A DNA stretch of 38,419 nucleotides from positions 1-38,419 of the forward strand of contig CAYTWF010000026.1 in NCBI GenBank assembly GCA_964441705.1, read 5' to 3'. Of the stretch, positions 7,548-14,826 are shown piece after piece. Each line of letters begins with the position of its first letter. The stretch's first letter is position 1. The DNA is from Eshraghiella sp964441705 (GTDB taxonomy: Bacteria; Bacillota; Clostridia; Lachnospirales; Lachnospiraceae). Under the pieces are notes generated by a model that worked only from the letters and a program-made list of their open reading frames with translations, ran no database searches and was not told where the DNA came from. A program made the position numbers and the translations under genes.

Positions 7548-8784
7548 GGTAACCAGTTTATTTGGGGATTTACTGGATGCGGGAACTTTGTTTCTGTTTT
7601 GTAATGCGGTACTAAGTAAAGATAAGAGTAGACTTAATAGAGTATTCACCTTTTTAATTTTTGTGGTTGGACATATAGTGTGGGGATACATCTGCGTTAG
7701 TATCAACAATTATTTTATACTTTTTTTTGGTGGTATACTAGAAACCTTTGGACTACTTTTTTTGTATAGAATCAAAATTTATTCCAAAGTGTTTATTTCT
7801 TTCGGATTCTACTGTATAGCGGCAGCATCGGAAATGATTGTCTCAGGAATATTATCAAAGATAACAGATGATTCATCGGATACCTTGTATTATTATGGAA
7901 TGATAAGTTCCAAGCTGATTATGCTTGTAATAGTTATAGTGATAGCAATAGTTGTAAGACGTAAAATATATGTTAATGAAAAAAAATACATGTTTAGTAT
8001 GTTGATATGCCCAGTATTAAGCATGGTTATTATTGCGTTATTTGTACTTACACCAGAATTTCAGGAAAGAAAATTTAACGCGGTTATAGGACTTATAGGA
8101 CTTCTCATTGTTGCCATGAATATGGCGGTTTTTTATATGCTTGATAATATCAGGGAAATAAGTGAATTAAAGGAAAAAGAAGCTGCTGTTAAAAATGATA
8201 TGGAAATACAAAGTAAAAATGTTGCTCAGATAATGGAAAGATTCAGACAGGTGCGAATGATAATACATGATTCCAATAAGCATCTTAAGAGTATCAGACA
8301 ATACGTTGAGGAAGACAGAAAGAGTGATGCTCTGGAATATATTGATAGTACGCTTCATACGTCAAATAAAGTATATAAGTATATTAATACTGGAAATATG
8401 GTTATAGATGCTCTGGTAAGTGATGTAATGAACAGGTGTGATAAGACAGGCATTGAATGTCGGACAGACATTCATATAGATAATAAGATTTTGACAGATA
8501 ATTATGATATGACAACTATCCTTGGAAATCTTCTGGATAATGCTTACAACGCAGTGAAAACAAAAATAACAGGAGACAAATACATTGATATTAAAATTGT
8601 CGCTGAGCAGGATAAATGCATTATTATTGTGAGCAATCCTATTACAGAACAGCAGATTAGCCATATGGTTAAAAGCTATGGAATAGAAAATGTAGAACGT
8701 GCCACAGAAAAAAATGGTGGAGTCTATAACACAAAAATAGAAAATGGAATATATATAGCTAATGTTATTTTACCGTTCAATTAA
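7528..8784 (+). CDS. GHKL sensor histidine kinase (AgrC-like), first copy
   Basis: 418-aa membrane sensor kinase. The first about 200 residues form six or seven hydrophobic segments without a large extracellular loop, as in peptide-sensing AgrC/ComD-type kinases. The phospho-acceptor is predicted to be H247 in IHDSNKHLKSIRQYVEE, a variant of the usual HD..NHL box. The N box is LGNLLDNAYNAV, and the G box is GIENVERATEKNGG. The start is the ATG at 7528 with GAGG 7 nt upstream, inside the end of the regulator gene; a TTG two codons earlier is less likely. It ends without a clear terminator, 41 bp from the convergent small membrane protein gene. The probable ligand is a peptide or membrane-active antibiotic (inferred). 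Confidence 0.9.
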   Translation: MEEYIAKVTSLFGDLLDAGTLFLFCNAVLSKDKSRLNRVFTFLIFVVGHIVWGYICVSINNYFILFFGGILETFGLLFLYRIKIYSKVFISFGFYCIAAASEMIVSGILSKITDDSSDTLYYYGMISSKLIMLVIVIVIAIVVRRKIYVNEKKYMFSMLICPVLSMVIIALFVLTPEFQERKFNAVIGLIGLLIVAMNMAVFYMLDNIREISELKEKEAAVKNDMEIQSKNVAQIMERFRQVRMIIHDSNKHLKSIRQYVEEDRKSDALEYIDSTLHTSNKVYKYINTGNMVIDALVSDVMNRCDKTGIECRTDIHIDNKILTDNYDMTTILGNLLDNAYNAVKTKITGDKYIDIKIVAEQDKCIIIVSNPITEQQISHMVKSYGIENVERATEKNGGVYNTKIENGIYIANVILPFN

Positions 8785-8825
8785 AGTGAGGTATATAGAG
8801 CTTGAAAATGACAATGGTACATATT

Positions 8826-9203
8826 TTAATTTATTTCAAATTCTTTTAATACAACCTCTTCTCGTTCAAAAATAGCATGAGCCTGTTGCATATGTATTAT
8901 ACGAATGGCTGCAACGGCAATAACGGCAATAGCAATAATTGTTGCGATAATTCGTACAATGCGTGTTATGTTAATTCTTTTAATAATCTCATCCATATCA
9001 ATTCCTGCAAGATATGATGTAAGAACATCAGCAGGACTGCCAAATTCACTGCATAATTCATCATATGTAATATCAGGATGCTCTTCGGCATAGTCCATAA
9101 TATTAATTTTTAATGTGGAAAGATATTGCCGCTCACAGCGTCTTATTGACGGAAAAAGTACTTTGGTTCTGTGAATATATCTATTAATAATCCTGTTCGT
9201 CAT
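8826..9203 (-). CDS. Small single-pass membrane protein with HAAS-like N-terminal region
   Basis: 125-aa protein. Residues 20-66 (RRCERQYLSTLKINIMDYAE, then ITYDELCSEFGSPADVLTSY) resemble the HAAS/DUF1700-type helical module, in which a short helix pair ends in 'G(S/D)P..va'. Residues 82-103 are one strongly hydrophobic membrane segment, followed by a short tail rich in Glu. HAAS-type genes are often encoded right after a PadR regulator, as here: the start lies 20 nt inside the PadR gene. The ATG at 9203 has GAGGA 9 nt upstream; two earlier in-frame ATGs are worse placed. It probably senses or modulates at the membrane; the function is unknown. Confidence 0.7.
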   Translation of the reverse strand: MTNRIINRYIHRTKVLFPSIRRCERQYLSTLKINIMDYAEEHPDITYDELCSEFGSPADVLTSYLAGIDMDEIIKRINITRIVRIIATIIAIAVIAVAAIRIIHMQQAHAIFEREEVVLKEFEIN

Positions 9204-9561
9204 TACTCTCATTCCTCGTTTCAATGTAATCAGCAAAGGAATCTAATATCTGGTTAACGCCGTCAATTGTCTGATGGTAGTTATTAGATAATTCTGTAAG
9301 ATATTCAATTCCACTTGGCTCAATTCGATAATATACGCGTACTCTCTTTCTGCCTACCAGCTTGGAATACTCAGATATTTTGCCTTCTCTTTCCATCTTA
9401 TATGAAGCAGCATATATGGTGTTCTGAGATATGGAAAGACATCCAAGAGAGTCTTCTTGTATGGTTTTGGTTATGTCATACACATAACTGTCATGGTGTT
9501 TTAAAATAGATAAAATAAGTAGTTCGGTAATTCCATTAATAAAGTAGTTGCGCTCTGCCAT
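9184..9561 (-). CDS. PadR-family transcriptional regulator
   Basis: 125-aa winged-helix regulator. The N-terminal segment ELLILSILKHHDSYVYDITK, then SISQNTIYAASYKMEREGKI and VGRKRVRVYYRIEPSGIEYL, is the PadR winged helix with its recognition helix and beta-hairpin wing. A C-terminal dimerisation helix follows. PadR proteins are usually repressors of adjacent transport or stress genes. AGGAG (minus strand, 9571-9575) lies 9 nt before the ATG, and a good minus-strand promoter is at 9586-9614. It lies between two LytTR/GHKL pairs on the opposite strand, and a dyad overlaps the promoter region of the diverging pair. Which genes it controls is inferred. Confidence 0.88.
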   Translation of the reverse strand: MAERNYFINGITELLILSILKHHDSYVYDITKTIQEDSLGCLSISQNTIYAASYKMEREGKISEYSKLVGRKRVRVYYRIEPSGIEYLTELSNNYHQTIDGVNQILDSFADYIETRNESNDEQDY

Positions 9562-9585
9562 GGTTTCATACTCCTAATTGAGGTT

Positions 9586-9614
9586 ATTTTAACACATAAA
9601 TTATTATGAATCAA
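9586..9614 (-). promoter_or_regulatory. Promoter of the padR-membrane protein pair
   Basis: On the minus strand, TTGATT (9614-9609) is followed after 17 bp by TAAAAT (9591-9586), with a TG one base before the -10 (extended -10 form). Confidence 0.6.
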
Positions 9615-9637
9615 TAATCTGCTGAGCAAAATATTAA

Positions 9638-9666
9638 TTGACAAAATAAAGTGTAAAGCATAATAT
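9638..9666 (+). promoter_or_regulatory. Strong upstream promoter candidate for the second signalling pair
   Basis: TTGACA (9638-9643), 17-bp spacer, TAATAT (9661-9666): identical in both boxes and spacing to the leuS promoter. Transcripts would start near 9673, upstream of the direct repeats at 9689-9719, so those repeats would lie in the leader of this transcript. Confidence 0.5.
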
Positions 9667-9688
9667 TGATATAGATAATACATATATT

Positions 9689-9719
9689 ACGATTGAGTAT
9701 TACTACATATACGATTCAA
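9689..9719 (+). promoter_or_regulatory. Candidate LytTR-regulator direct repeat before the second signalling pair
   Basis: ACGATTGAG (9689-9697) and ACGATTCAA (9711-9719) are direct repeats starting exactly 22 bp apart. The similarity extends over 12 bp (10 of 12 identical). LytTR-family regulators such as AgrA and ComE bind 9-bp direct repeats with about this spacing. The element ends 8 bp before the -35 position (9728-9733) of a promoter whose TATAAT is at 9751-9756 and whose -35 is poor, the usual layout for activator-dependent expression. Confidence 0.6.
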
Positions 9720-9741
9720 TATAGCCATAAATATTTTTACG

Positions 9742-9771
9742 TTGATATGTTATAATTAATTAACATATCAA
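9742..9771. promoter_or_regulatory. Inverted-repeat operator candidate overlapping a TATAAT box
   Basis: TTGATATGTTA (9742-9752) is the exact reverse complement of TAACATATCAA (9761-9771), with 8 bp between. The -10 TATAAT (9751-9756) lies inside it and the ribosome site AAGGAG (9773-9778) directly follows it. A dimeric repressor such as the adjacent PadR protein is a natural candidate (inference). At RNA level it could also fold next to the ribosome site. Confidence 0.6.
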
Positions 9772-9787
9772 AAGGAGATTGGAAAAT

Positions 9788-10351
9788 ATGCTGACTATAG
9801 CTGTATGTGATGATGAACTCAATGAAATAGAGAAGATTCAGGACTATGGAACAAGGTTGGCCATCAGGCAGAATATTGAAGTTAAAGTCGATGGGTATCT
9901 TAGTGGAGAAGAGCTGTTATCCCAGTATGAAATTGGCAGATATCAGATTATTATGCTGGATGTTGAAATGGGCGCAACGGATGGAATTCTTACAGCGGGA
10001 AGAATCAGAAGAATTCCTGACCATGAGGTTATTATTATGTATGTTTCACGATATCCTCAATACATGCAGGCAAGCTTTGACGTAAGAGCAGCGCAGTATA
10101 TTTCCAAACCAATGAGCTATGATGTTTTTGAAGAAAAGATAATTAATGCACTCAGGTACCATGAGGAAGAGAAGGAACAGTATATTCTTTTCACCTATGA
10201 GAATATGAAGTATCAGATAAAAGATAAGGATATAATTCTAATAGAAAGCACTAAAAAGGGAAACCGCATATTGAGAGTTACAACTAAACAGGGAGAATTT
10301 GATGCCAAAGGGACACTTTCGGATTATGGAAAAAATGCAGCAGGTATATGA
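9788..10351 (+). CDS. LytTR-type response regulator, second copy, prematurely ended by a frameshift
   Basis: As read, 187 aa: an intact receiver domain (CDDEL pocket, phospho-acceptor D58 in LDVEMG, QYISKPMSYD) followed by only the first half of a LytTR domain. It closely matches the first copy up to LSDYG, then changes frame at a run of six A (10330-10335). With seven A the reading would continue DYGKKCSRYMIAPNRS, aligning residue for residue with the paralogue's DYLDMYSDYLVEPNRS. The zero-frame heptamer A_AAA_AAT (10330-10336) has the form of a -1 slippery site. The start is the ATG at 9788, 10 nt after AAGGAG; a TTG at 9779 is too close. Possible explanations are a pseudogene, slippage-controlled expression, or a sequence error. 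Confidence 0.85.
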   Translation: MLTIAVCDDELNEIEKIQDYGTRLAIRQNIEVKVDGYLSGEELLSQYEIGRYQIIMLDVEMGATDGILTAGRIRRIPDHEVIIMYVSRYPQYMQASFDVRAAQYISKPMSYDVFEEKIINALRYHEEEKEQYILFTYENMKYQIKDKDIILIESTKKGNRILRVTTKQGEFDAKGTLSDYGKNAAGI

Positions 10352-10512
10352 TAGCACCTAATCGCTCCGCACTTGTGAATACTGAATACATTATGAAGCT
10401 TGAGAAGAAAAAGCTGCTCCTTAGAAATGGAAGGGATATAGATATAAGCAGAGACCGAATAGGCACAATTCATAAGCTTGTAACAGACAGCTTTGTAAAG
10501 AGGATGGGGTAA
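10348..10512 (+). pseudogene. Displaced C-terminal half of the second LytTR regulator
   Basis: In the -1 frame relative to the upstream part, this stretch encodes MIAPNRSALVNTEYIMKLEK, then LLRNGRDIDISRDRIGT and ends at TAA (10510-10512). It matches the LytTR C-terminal half of the first copy (VEPNRSILVNARFVHKF, then LKDGTVIDISRNRVRD). There are no other lesions, so the frameshift is either recent, artefactual or bypassed during expression. There is no clear ribosome site for independent translation from the ATG at 10348. The kinase gene follows 5 bp later. Confidence 0.8.
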
Positions 10513-10517
10513 CAGGG

Positions 10518-11795
10518 ATGAGATATTTAATTGATATTATATGCTGCATAGCAGATGCTGCTACAATGTTTTATTTTATTGAAGCAATAGCAGGACATAA
10601 CAGAAATCTTATTAATCGAGGAATTATTCTCGTAATTATGTCAGCATGCGTTGTTGGATGGAGCTTTTTATCAGGTGTTTTCTCAGACACAATTGTATAC
10701 ATAGGTGGAACTGTAATACTTGTTACAGCATTTTCATTTCTGTATAGAACAAGGATATATATTAAAATACTTCTTGGAATAGGCTTTGAAGTTATTGGCT
10801 ATTCTTCGGAGCTGATTGTTGCAGGAATACTCCAGAGAATGTCGGTAGCCACACTTGCTAATGAAAATGAAATGTATGTTGGCTTGTGTCTGTCCAAACT
10901 GCTTTGCCTTATTTTTATCATTATAATTTCATTAATTGTGAAAAAAGAGACTACAATACGGGAAAAGGAGTATAAGCTGCCAATTCTGACCTGTCTTATT
11001 GTCAGTATAGCAGTGCTGTTACTTGTTAATCAGTATGTATTGTCAGACATACAGGGCTTTAATGAAGGAATATGTCTTATGGCAGTGCTTGTAATTGCTT
11101 TAAATATGCTTATGTATGGTCTGCTGGATAGGATTACAGCAGCGGGAATGTCCCAGGAGCATGAGGCGGTTTTGGAAAAGGAATTATTTTATCAGCAGAA
11201 GAATCATGAAACAATAACGGAAAAATACAAGCAAATCAGGAGATTAATTCATGATACTGATAAGCATCTTAAAAGTATACGTCAGCTGGTGGAGGATGGT
11301 CATACAGATGATGCATTGAAATATATTAATGAGACTCTCGATGAAGTAAAGGATGCCTACCAGCATATTGATACGGGAAACGCACCAATAGATGCACTGG
11401 TGAGTGACCTGATATACAAGGCTCAGACTGGCAATATTACGCTGCAGTCAGATATTAATATAGATAGCAGCCAAATGTCTATTAGTAATTCCAATCTAAC
11501 AATTATTCTTGGTAATCTAATAGATAATGCATACAATGCAGCTATGAAATGCGCTATGGATAAAAAAATAAGTATAGCAATTAAATCAAGTGAGGGGATG
11601 CTGACAATTAATATAGCAAATTCATATAATTTTAATGATACACCAATAGGTAAAAAGGGATATGGAATCGAAAATATTGAGAAGGTGGTGAATGAAGAGG
11701 GAGGATTTTACGATACGGAATGTAATGATAATTTGTACAGAGCAACGGTGGTATTACCATTCAGTGTTAGAAAACATACCATTCAGTGTAATTGA
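10518..11795 (+). CDS. GHKL sensor histidine kinase (AgrC-like), second copy
   Basis: 425-aa membrane kinase, paralogous to the copy at 7528 over its whole length. It has an N-terminal block of six or seven membrane segments (about residues 1-205), predicted phospho-acceptor H245 in IHDTDKHLKSIRQLVED, N box LGNLIDNAYNAA, and G box GYGIENIEKVVNEEGG. All kinase motifs are intact, although its cognate regulator is frameshifted, so it may signal to the first regulator. The C terminus has a ten-residue extension (SVRKHTIQCN) beyond the paralogue's VILPFN end. Those codons lie over a perfect 13-bp direct repeat. Its stop codon lies within the TTGACA box of the downstream promoter. Confidence 0.9.
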   Translation: MRYLIDIICCIADAATMFYFIEAIAGHNRNLINRGIILVIMSACVVGWSFLSGVFSDTIVYIGGTVILVTAFSFLYRTRIYIKILLGIGFEVIGYSSELIVAGILQRMSVATLANENEMYVGLCLSKLLCLIFIIIISLIVKKETTIREKEYKLPILTCLIVSIAVLLLVNQYVLSDIQGFNEGICLMAVLVIALNMLMYGLLDRITAAGMSQEHEAVLEKELFYQQKNHETITEKYKQIRRLIHDTDKHLKSIRQLVEDGHTDDALKYINETLDEVKDAYQHIDTGNAPIDALVSDLIYKAQTGNITLQSDINIDSSQMSISNSNLTIILGNLIDNAYNAAMKCAMDKKISIAIKSSEGMLTINIANSYNFNDTPIGKKGYGIENIEKVVNEEGGFYDTECNDNLYRATVVLPFSVRKHTIQCN

Positions 11796-11797
11796 CA
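11756..11797 (+). promoter_or_regulatory. Candidate LytTR-regulator box and -35 of the ABC transporter operon
   Basis: ACCATTCAG occurs at 11756-11764 and 11778-11786, starting 22 bp apart, inside a perfectly repeated 13-mer (11755-11767 and 11777-11789). A perfect -35 TTGACA follows at 11792-11797. The matching -10 is poor (best GATACT at 11817-11822, 19-bp spacer), which suits an activator-dependent promoter. The repeat agrees with the one at 9689-9719 in the form AC(G/C)ATT(G/C)A(G/A), in period, and in distance to the -35. Confidence 0.6.
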
Positions 11798-11907
11798 CAC
11801 AAATTATTAAAAAGGTGATACTCTGCAGATATCAAATATCTTTAGAGCTTTTTTATGGGAAAAGTGGTTAAGTGGATTATTGACTTTACGAGGAGGAGAA
11901 GCAGTAT

Positions 11908-13062
11908 ATGAAAAAAATAATTGTACTATCACTTATATGCCTCATTTTTTCACTTACGGGATGCAGGAATGCAAACGAGGATGTGAAAACAATAAAAGAC
12001 ATAAGAGATGAAATCAGTATTATTAGCAAGTACGACACCTACGATAACCTTAAAATTAAATGTAATAAGGTTGATTGCCCGGATAGCGATGACATTGAGA
12101 CCTTTCAGATTAGTCCGGAGGCATTTATTGGAACTGATGCATCCTTGGAAAATATTGATAAACTTAAACATATTTTTGAAGCGGTGCTGGATAATAATAT
12201 GCTGGATGAGAAGTGCCTGTACATATTAACAGATGATGGGGTTCAGTATGACAAGAATTATGCAGATTATAGAGATAAAATTACAGAGTTTGAAACCTGC
12301 CCATTACTGTATTATAAAAATAAAGAGTCGGGTCAGCAAATGGAAATAACATCCAGCGGGTGTATTTATGCGTCGCAGGGAGTGATATGTGGGTATACAG
12401 GGAATCTGCTTGCATTTGCAGCAAGTGACTCGTTGGAGCTTGTTAAATCCTATGACTGCGTTAATGATGATTTATCAGATACTTATCAGATAAAGGATGG
12501 AACGATAAGTGTTGCTGAGGCTAAGAAGGAAATAGAGGAATACTTTGACAAGCATTATCCATTGGATGGTTCAGATAATGGGATTAAGAATAAAGTGGTA
12601 GCCATCGATGCAATGAAGGTTATTGATGAAGATGTATATGCATTCCACGCAAACAGAACCTTCAGCTATAATGGAATACCTTTCAGAATGGTAAGAAATG
12701 GTGATGTTGTAGCTGGTGAGAGTAATGAGTTAGAAATAATGGGTGAGGCATTTTTGATTGAAGGTAACAAGGTAGATGTTACACTTGGGCTTGTAAATAT
12801 GTATTCGGATGTTGAAGAAAAAGAAGCAATAACTCAAATGGTATCATTTAAAACAGTTATGGATAATGTTTCTTCATATCTGACAGAAGGAACAATTTTT
12901 GATGTGATTGGAATAGGCATGGAATACAGGCTTTTTGCAGATGAGAAATCAAATAAACTAAAGGCAGCACCATATTGGTCATTTACATTAACTAATGAAA
13001 GTGATTTAAAAACTGTAAAAATATATGTTGATATATGTACGGGTGAAGTCACAAGAGGATAA
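11908..13062 (+). CDS. Predicted lipoprotein of immunity-type ABC cassette, unit 1
   Basis: 384-aa exported protein. The signal peptide MKKIIVLSLICLIFSLTGC ends in a lipobox LTGC, so C19 should be lipidated and the protein held on the outer face of the membrane. The rest is soluble and acidic with no recognised enzyme motif. The C-terminal part (from about 195: TISVAEAKKEIEEYFDKHYP to KIYVDICTGEVTRG) aligns with the lipoprotein of unit 2 and ends in a PepSY-like 'vyVD..TGeV' strand pair. GGAGGAG lies 9 nt before the ATG. It heads the ABC operon and probably binds substrate outside, like LanI lipoproteins, though it is much larger than those. Function is inferred from context. Confidence 0.8.
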   Translation: MKKIIVLSLICLIFSLTGCRNANEDVKTIKDIRDEISIISKYDTYDNLKIKCNKVDCPDSDDIETFQISPEAFIGTDASLENIDKLKHIFEAVLDNNMLDEKCLYILTDDGVQYDKNYADYRDKITEFETCPLLYYKNKESGQQMEITSSGCIYASQGVICGYTGNLLAFAASDSLELVKSYDCVNDDLSDTYQIKDGTISVAEAKKEIEEYFDKHYPLDGSDNGIKNKVVAIDAMKVIDEDVYAFHANRTFSYNGIPFRMVRNGDVVAGESNELEIMGEAFLIEGNKVDVTLGLVNMYSDVEEKEAITQMVSFKTVMDNVSSYLTEGTIFDVIGIGMEYRLFADEKSNKLKAAPYWSFTLTNESDLKTVKIYVDICTGEVTRG

Positions 13063-13075
13063 TTAGGGTGAATAT

Positions 13076-13981
13076 ATGAGACTATATCTTAGGAGTACCA
13101 GACAGGAATTAATCAAGATATATACAAGCAGCGGATTCTGGCTTTCAGTGGTTCTTTTATTAAGTATTCTGTTAACATTTGGGGTATACATGGATGATAC
13201 AGGGGCATCGTATAATATTTTGACTACTGCAATGAAGATTAATCCGTCAGAGTATGCTGAAAAAAGAATTACAAGTCAAATGGTGTTTCTTACGACTACA
13301 AAATCAGCACTTGCAATGTACGGAATGGCATTGTCAGCACTTTGCTTTACCGGAACAATATGTCAGGAAAGAAAAAATAATGTTAAGCGTTATATGATTT
13401 TTAGAAAAGGCAAGAATTGTGAGGCACTGTCAAGAGGAACGGCAGCATTAATAAGCAGTGGGACTGCTTATGCACTTGCGGCTTTGATATGCATGATAGT
13501 AGTTATAATTCTTTTTCCGGATATCTCAAGTGTGGATGATTATGAGAATATAGTTATGCATTATTCGGTGGATTCTAATGGTAACACAATTGGACTCTAC
13601 AGACTTATGGGAATGAATTTTATTTATGTTTTTCAAATAATGGGAATGTTTTTATATGGATGTGTGTGTGGTGCTGTAGGTCTTGTTACAGCGGCATTCT
13701 CGTCCAGTATATATTTGTGTGTAAGTATTCCTTTTTTCGCAGGATATACATATTATTCAATTTTTGCAGGCGTGGTAATGGGGTATGTGGACGGAAGCAT
13801 ATCTGAAAGAATATTTGAGGGTATGAGCAATTATGGAACATGGAGCAATTACACCTGCTTTTGGCAAAATATTCATTATTTTGGATGGAATCTGCTGATT
13901 ATTGCAGTGCTGTGGGGAATAGCAATTACTGTATATAGAGTACGGCTGGGCATTGCTAAGGATAATGGAGGTGGTGCTTAA
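13076..13981 (+). CDS. ABC-2-type permease, unit 1 first subunit
   Basis: 301-aa integral membrane protein. A short cytoplasmic N terminus (RSTRQELIKIYTSSGFW) leads into about six membrane segments, with a large loop after the first (residues 40-75), as in ABC-2-type transporter subunits. AGGGTGA precedes the ATG. The stop overlaps the next gene's ATG by one base (TAATG), and the lipoprotein gene ends 13 bp upstream. It should pair with the second permease and the ATPase to form an exporter or immunity pump of the LanEG/BcrB kind. The counterpart in unit 2 starts at 16716. Family-level confidence is good; the substrate is unknown. Confidence 0.82.
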   Translation: MRLYLRSTRQELIKIYTSSGFWLSVVLLLSILLTFGVYMDDTGASYNILTTAMKINPSEYAEKRITSQMVFLTTTKSALAMYGMALSALCFTGTICQERKNNVKRYMIFRKGKNCEALSRGTAALISSGTAYALAALICMIVVIILFPDISSVDDYENIVMHYSVDSNGNTIGLYRLMGMNFIYVFQIMGMFLYGCVCGAVGLVTAAFSSSIYLCVSIPFFAGYTYYSIFAGVVMGYVDGSISERIFEGMSNYGTWSNYTCFWQNIHYFGWNLLIIAVLWGIAITVYRVRLGIAKDNGGGA

Positions 13982-14826
13982 TGAAATCCTGTTGCAGAAT
14001 GGCGTGGGCAGAGTATAAACGCTGGCTTGCCAATCCTCGTATTGTTCTTCTTTTAATGCTGATAGTATATGCCAGGGAATCTGTTGGAAAGGTTATGTGC
14101 CAGCACTCTGTGGATATGGGAATGAATCTACAGCTTTTTGAACCATATATAGCATTGTGCAATTCATATATTGTTGTACTGATAACACCTATTATTTTTC
14201 TGGTTATGATGGCAGATTTTCCTGTAATGGAAGGAAGCTATATGTGGTGTGTGTATCGAATGGGGAAAAGAGAGTGGGTATTTTCCCAGCTTATTCTATC
14301 TTTTCTGTGTGGGATAACCATTGAAGTGGGGCTTCTTATTACTTCAATTATATCGTGCATTGGTCATATAACAATGCAGAGCAACTGGAGTGAGGTTATA
14401 ACAAGATACTATTTGTATTTCCCTGAAAAATCAGGCTCAGAGGTGTCCAAACTTATTTCGGGAGATATATATAATCAGATGAGCCCAACTGCTGGGTTTC
14501 TGTATACAATAACGCTGTCTCATTTGTCCATGATTCTTTACAGCGTGGTTCTTATGTGTGGTAAGATATATGGAAAAAGATATTTTTCCTATGGCATATG
14601 TATTGGCTTGATAGGAATTGGCGCAGCTGCACGTTTGCTTGACATTAATGTCAAATGGTTCTTTCCGTCAGCTAATTCATCAGTATCGGGACATTTTGAG
14701 GAATACGTAAGACATGCCAGGATTCCGTTATATGGCTCTTATATTTATTTTATAGCTGCAATCATTGTGATTGTACTTATATGTATGATTGGAATGAAGA
14801 GGAGAAATATATGCAGAAAATTATAG
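13981..14826 (+). CDS. ABC-2-type permease, unit 1 second subunit
   Basis: 281-aa integral membrane protein with about six membrane segments. It is clearly paralogous to the protein at 17561: both have LFEP.(I/M)ALC near residue 45, LYFPEKSG..V..LISG near 150 and a WFFP...HF.EY...P..GSY..(F/L) stretch near the C terminus. GGAGG lies 8-9 nt before the ATG, and the start overlaps the preceding stop by one base. The ATPase gene begins 16 nt before its end. The strict coupling suggests a fixed-stoichiometry complex. Confidence 0.82.
   Translation: MKSCCRMAWAEYKRWLANPRIVLLLMLIVYARESVGKVMCQHSVDMGMNLQLFEPYIALCNSYIVVLITPIIFLVMMADFPVMEGSYMWCVYRMGKREWVFSQLILSFLCGITIEVGLLITSIISCIGHITMQSNWSEVITRYYLYFPEKSGSEVSKLISGDIYNQMSPTAGFLYTITLSHLSMILYSVVLMCGKIYGKRYFSYGICIGLIGIGAAARLLDINVKWFFPSANSSVSGHFEEYVRHARIPLYGSYIYFIAAIIVIVLICMIGMKRRNICRKL

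Noticed and set aside
11816..11860. Terminator between the second kinase and the ABC operon
   Set aside because: AGATAT/ATATCT is a short AT-only stem, and the T-run at about 11849-11854 is not directly attached to it.
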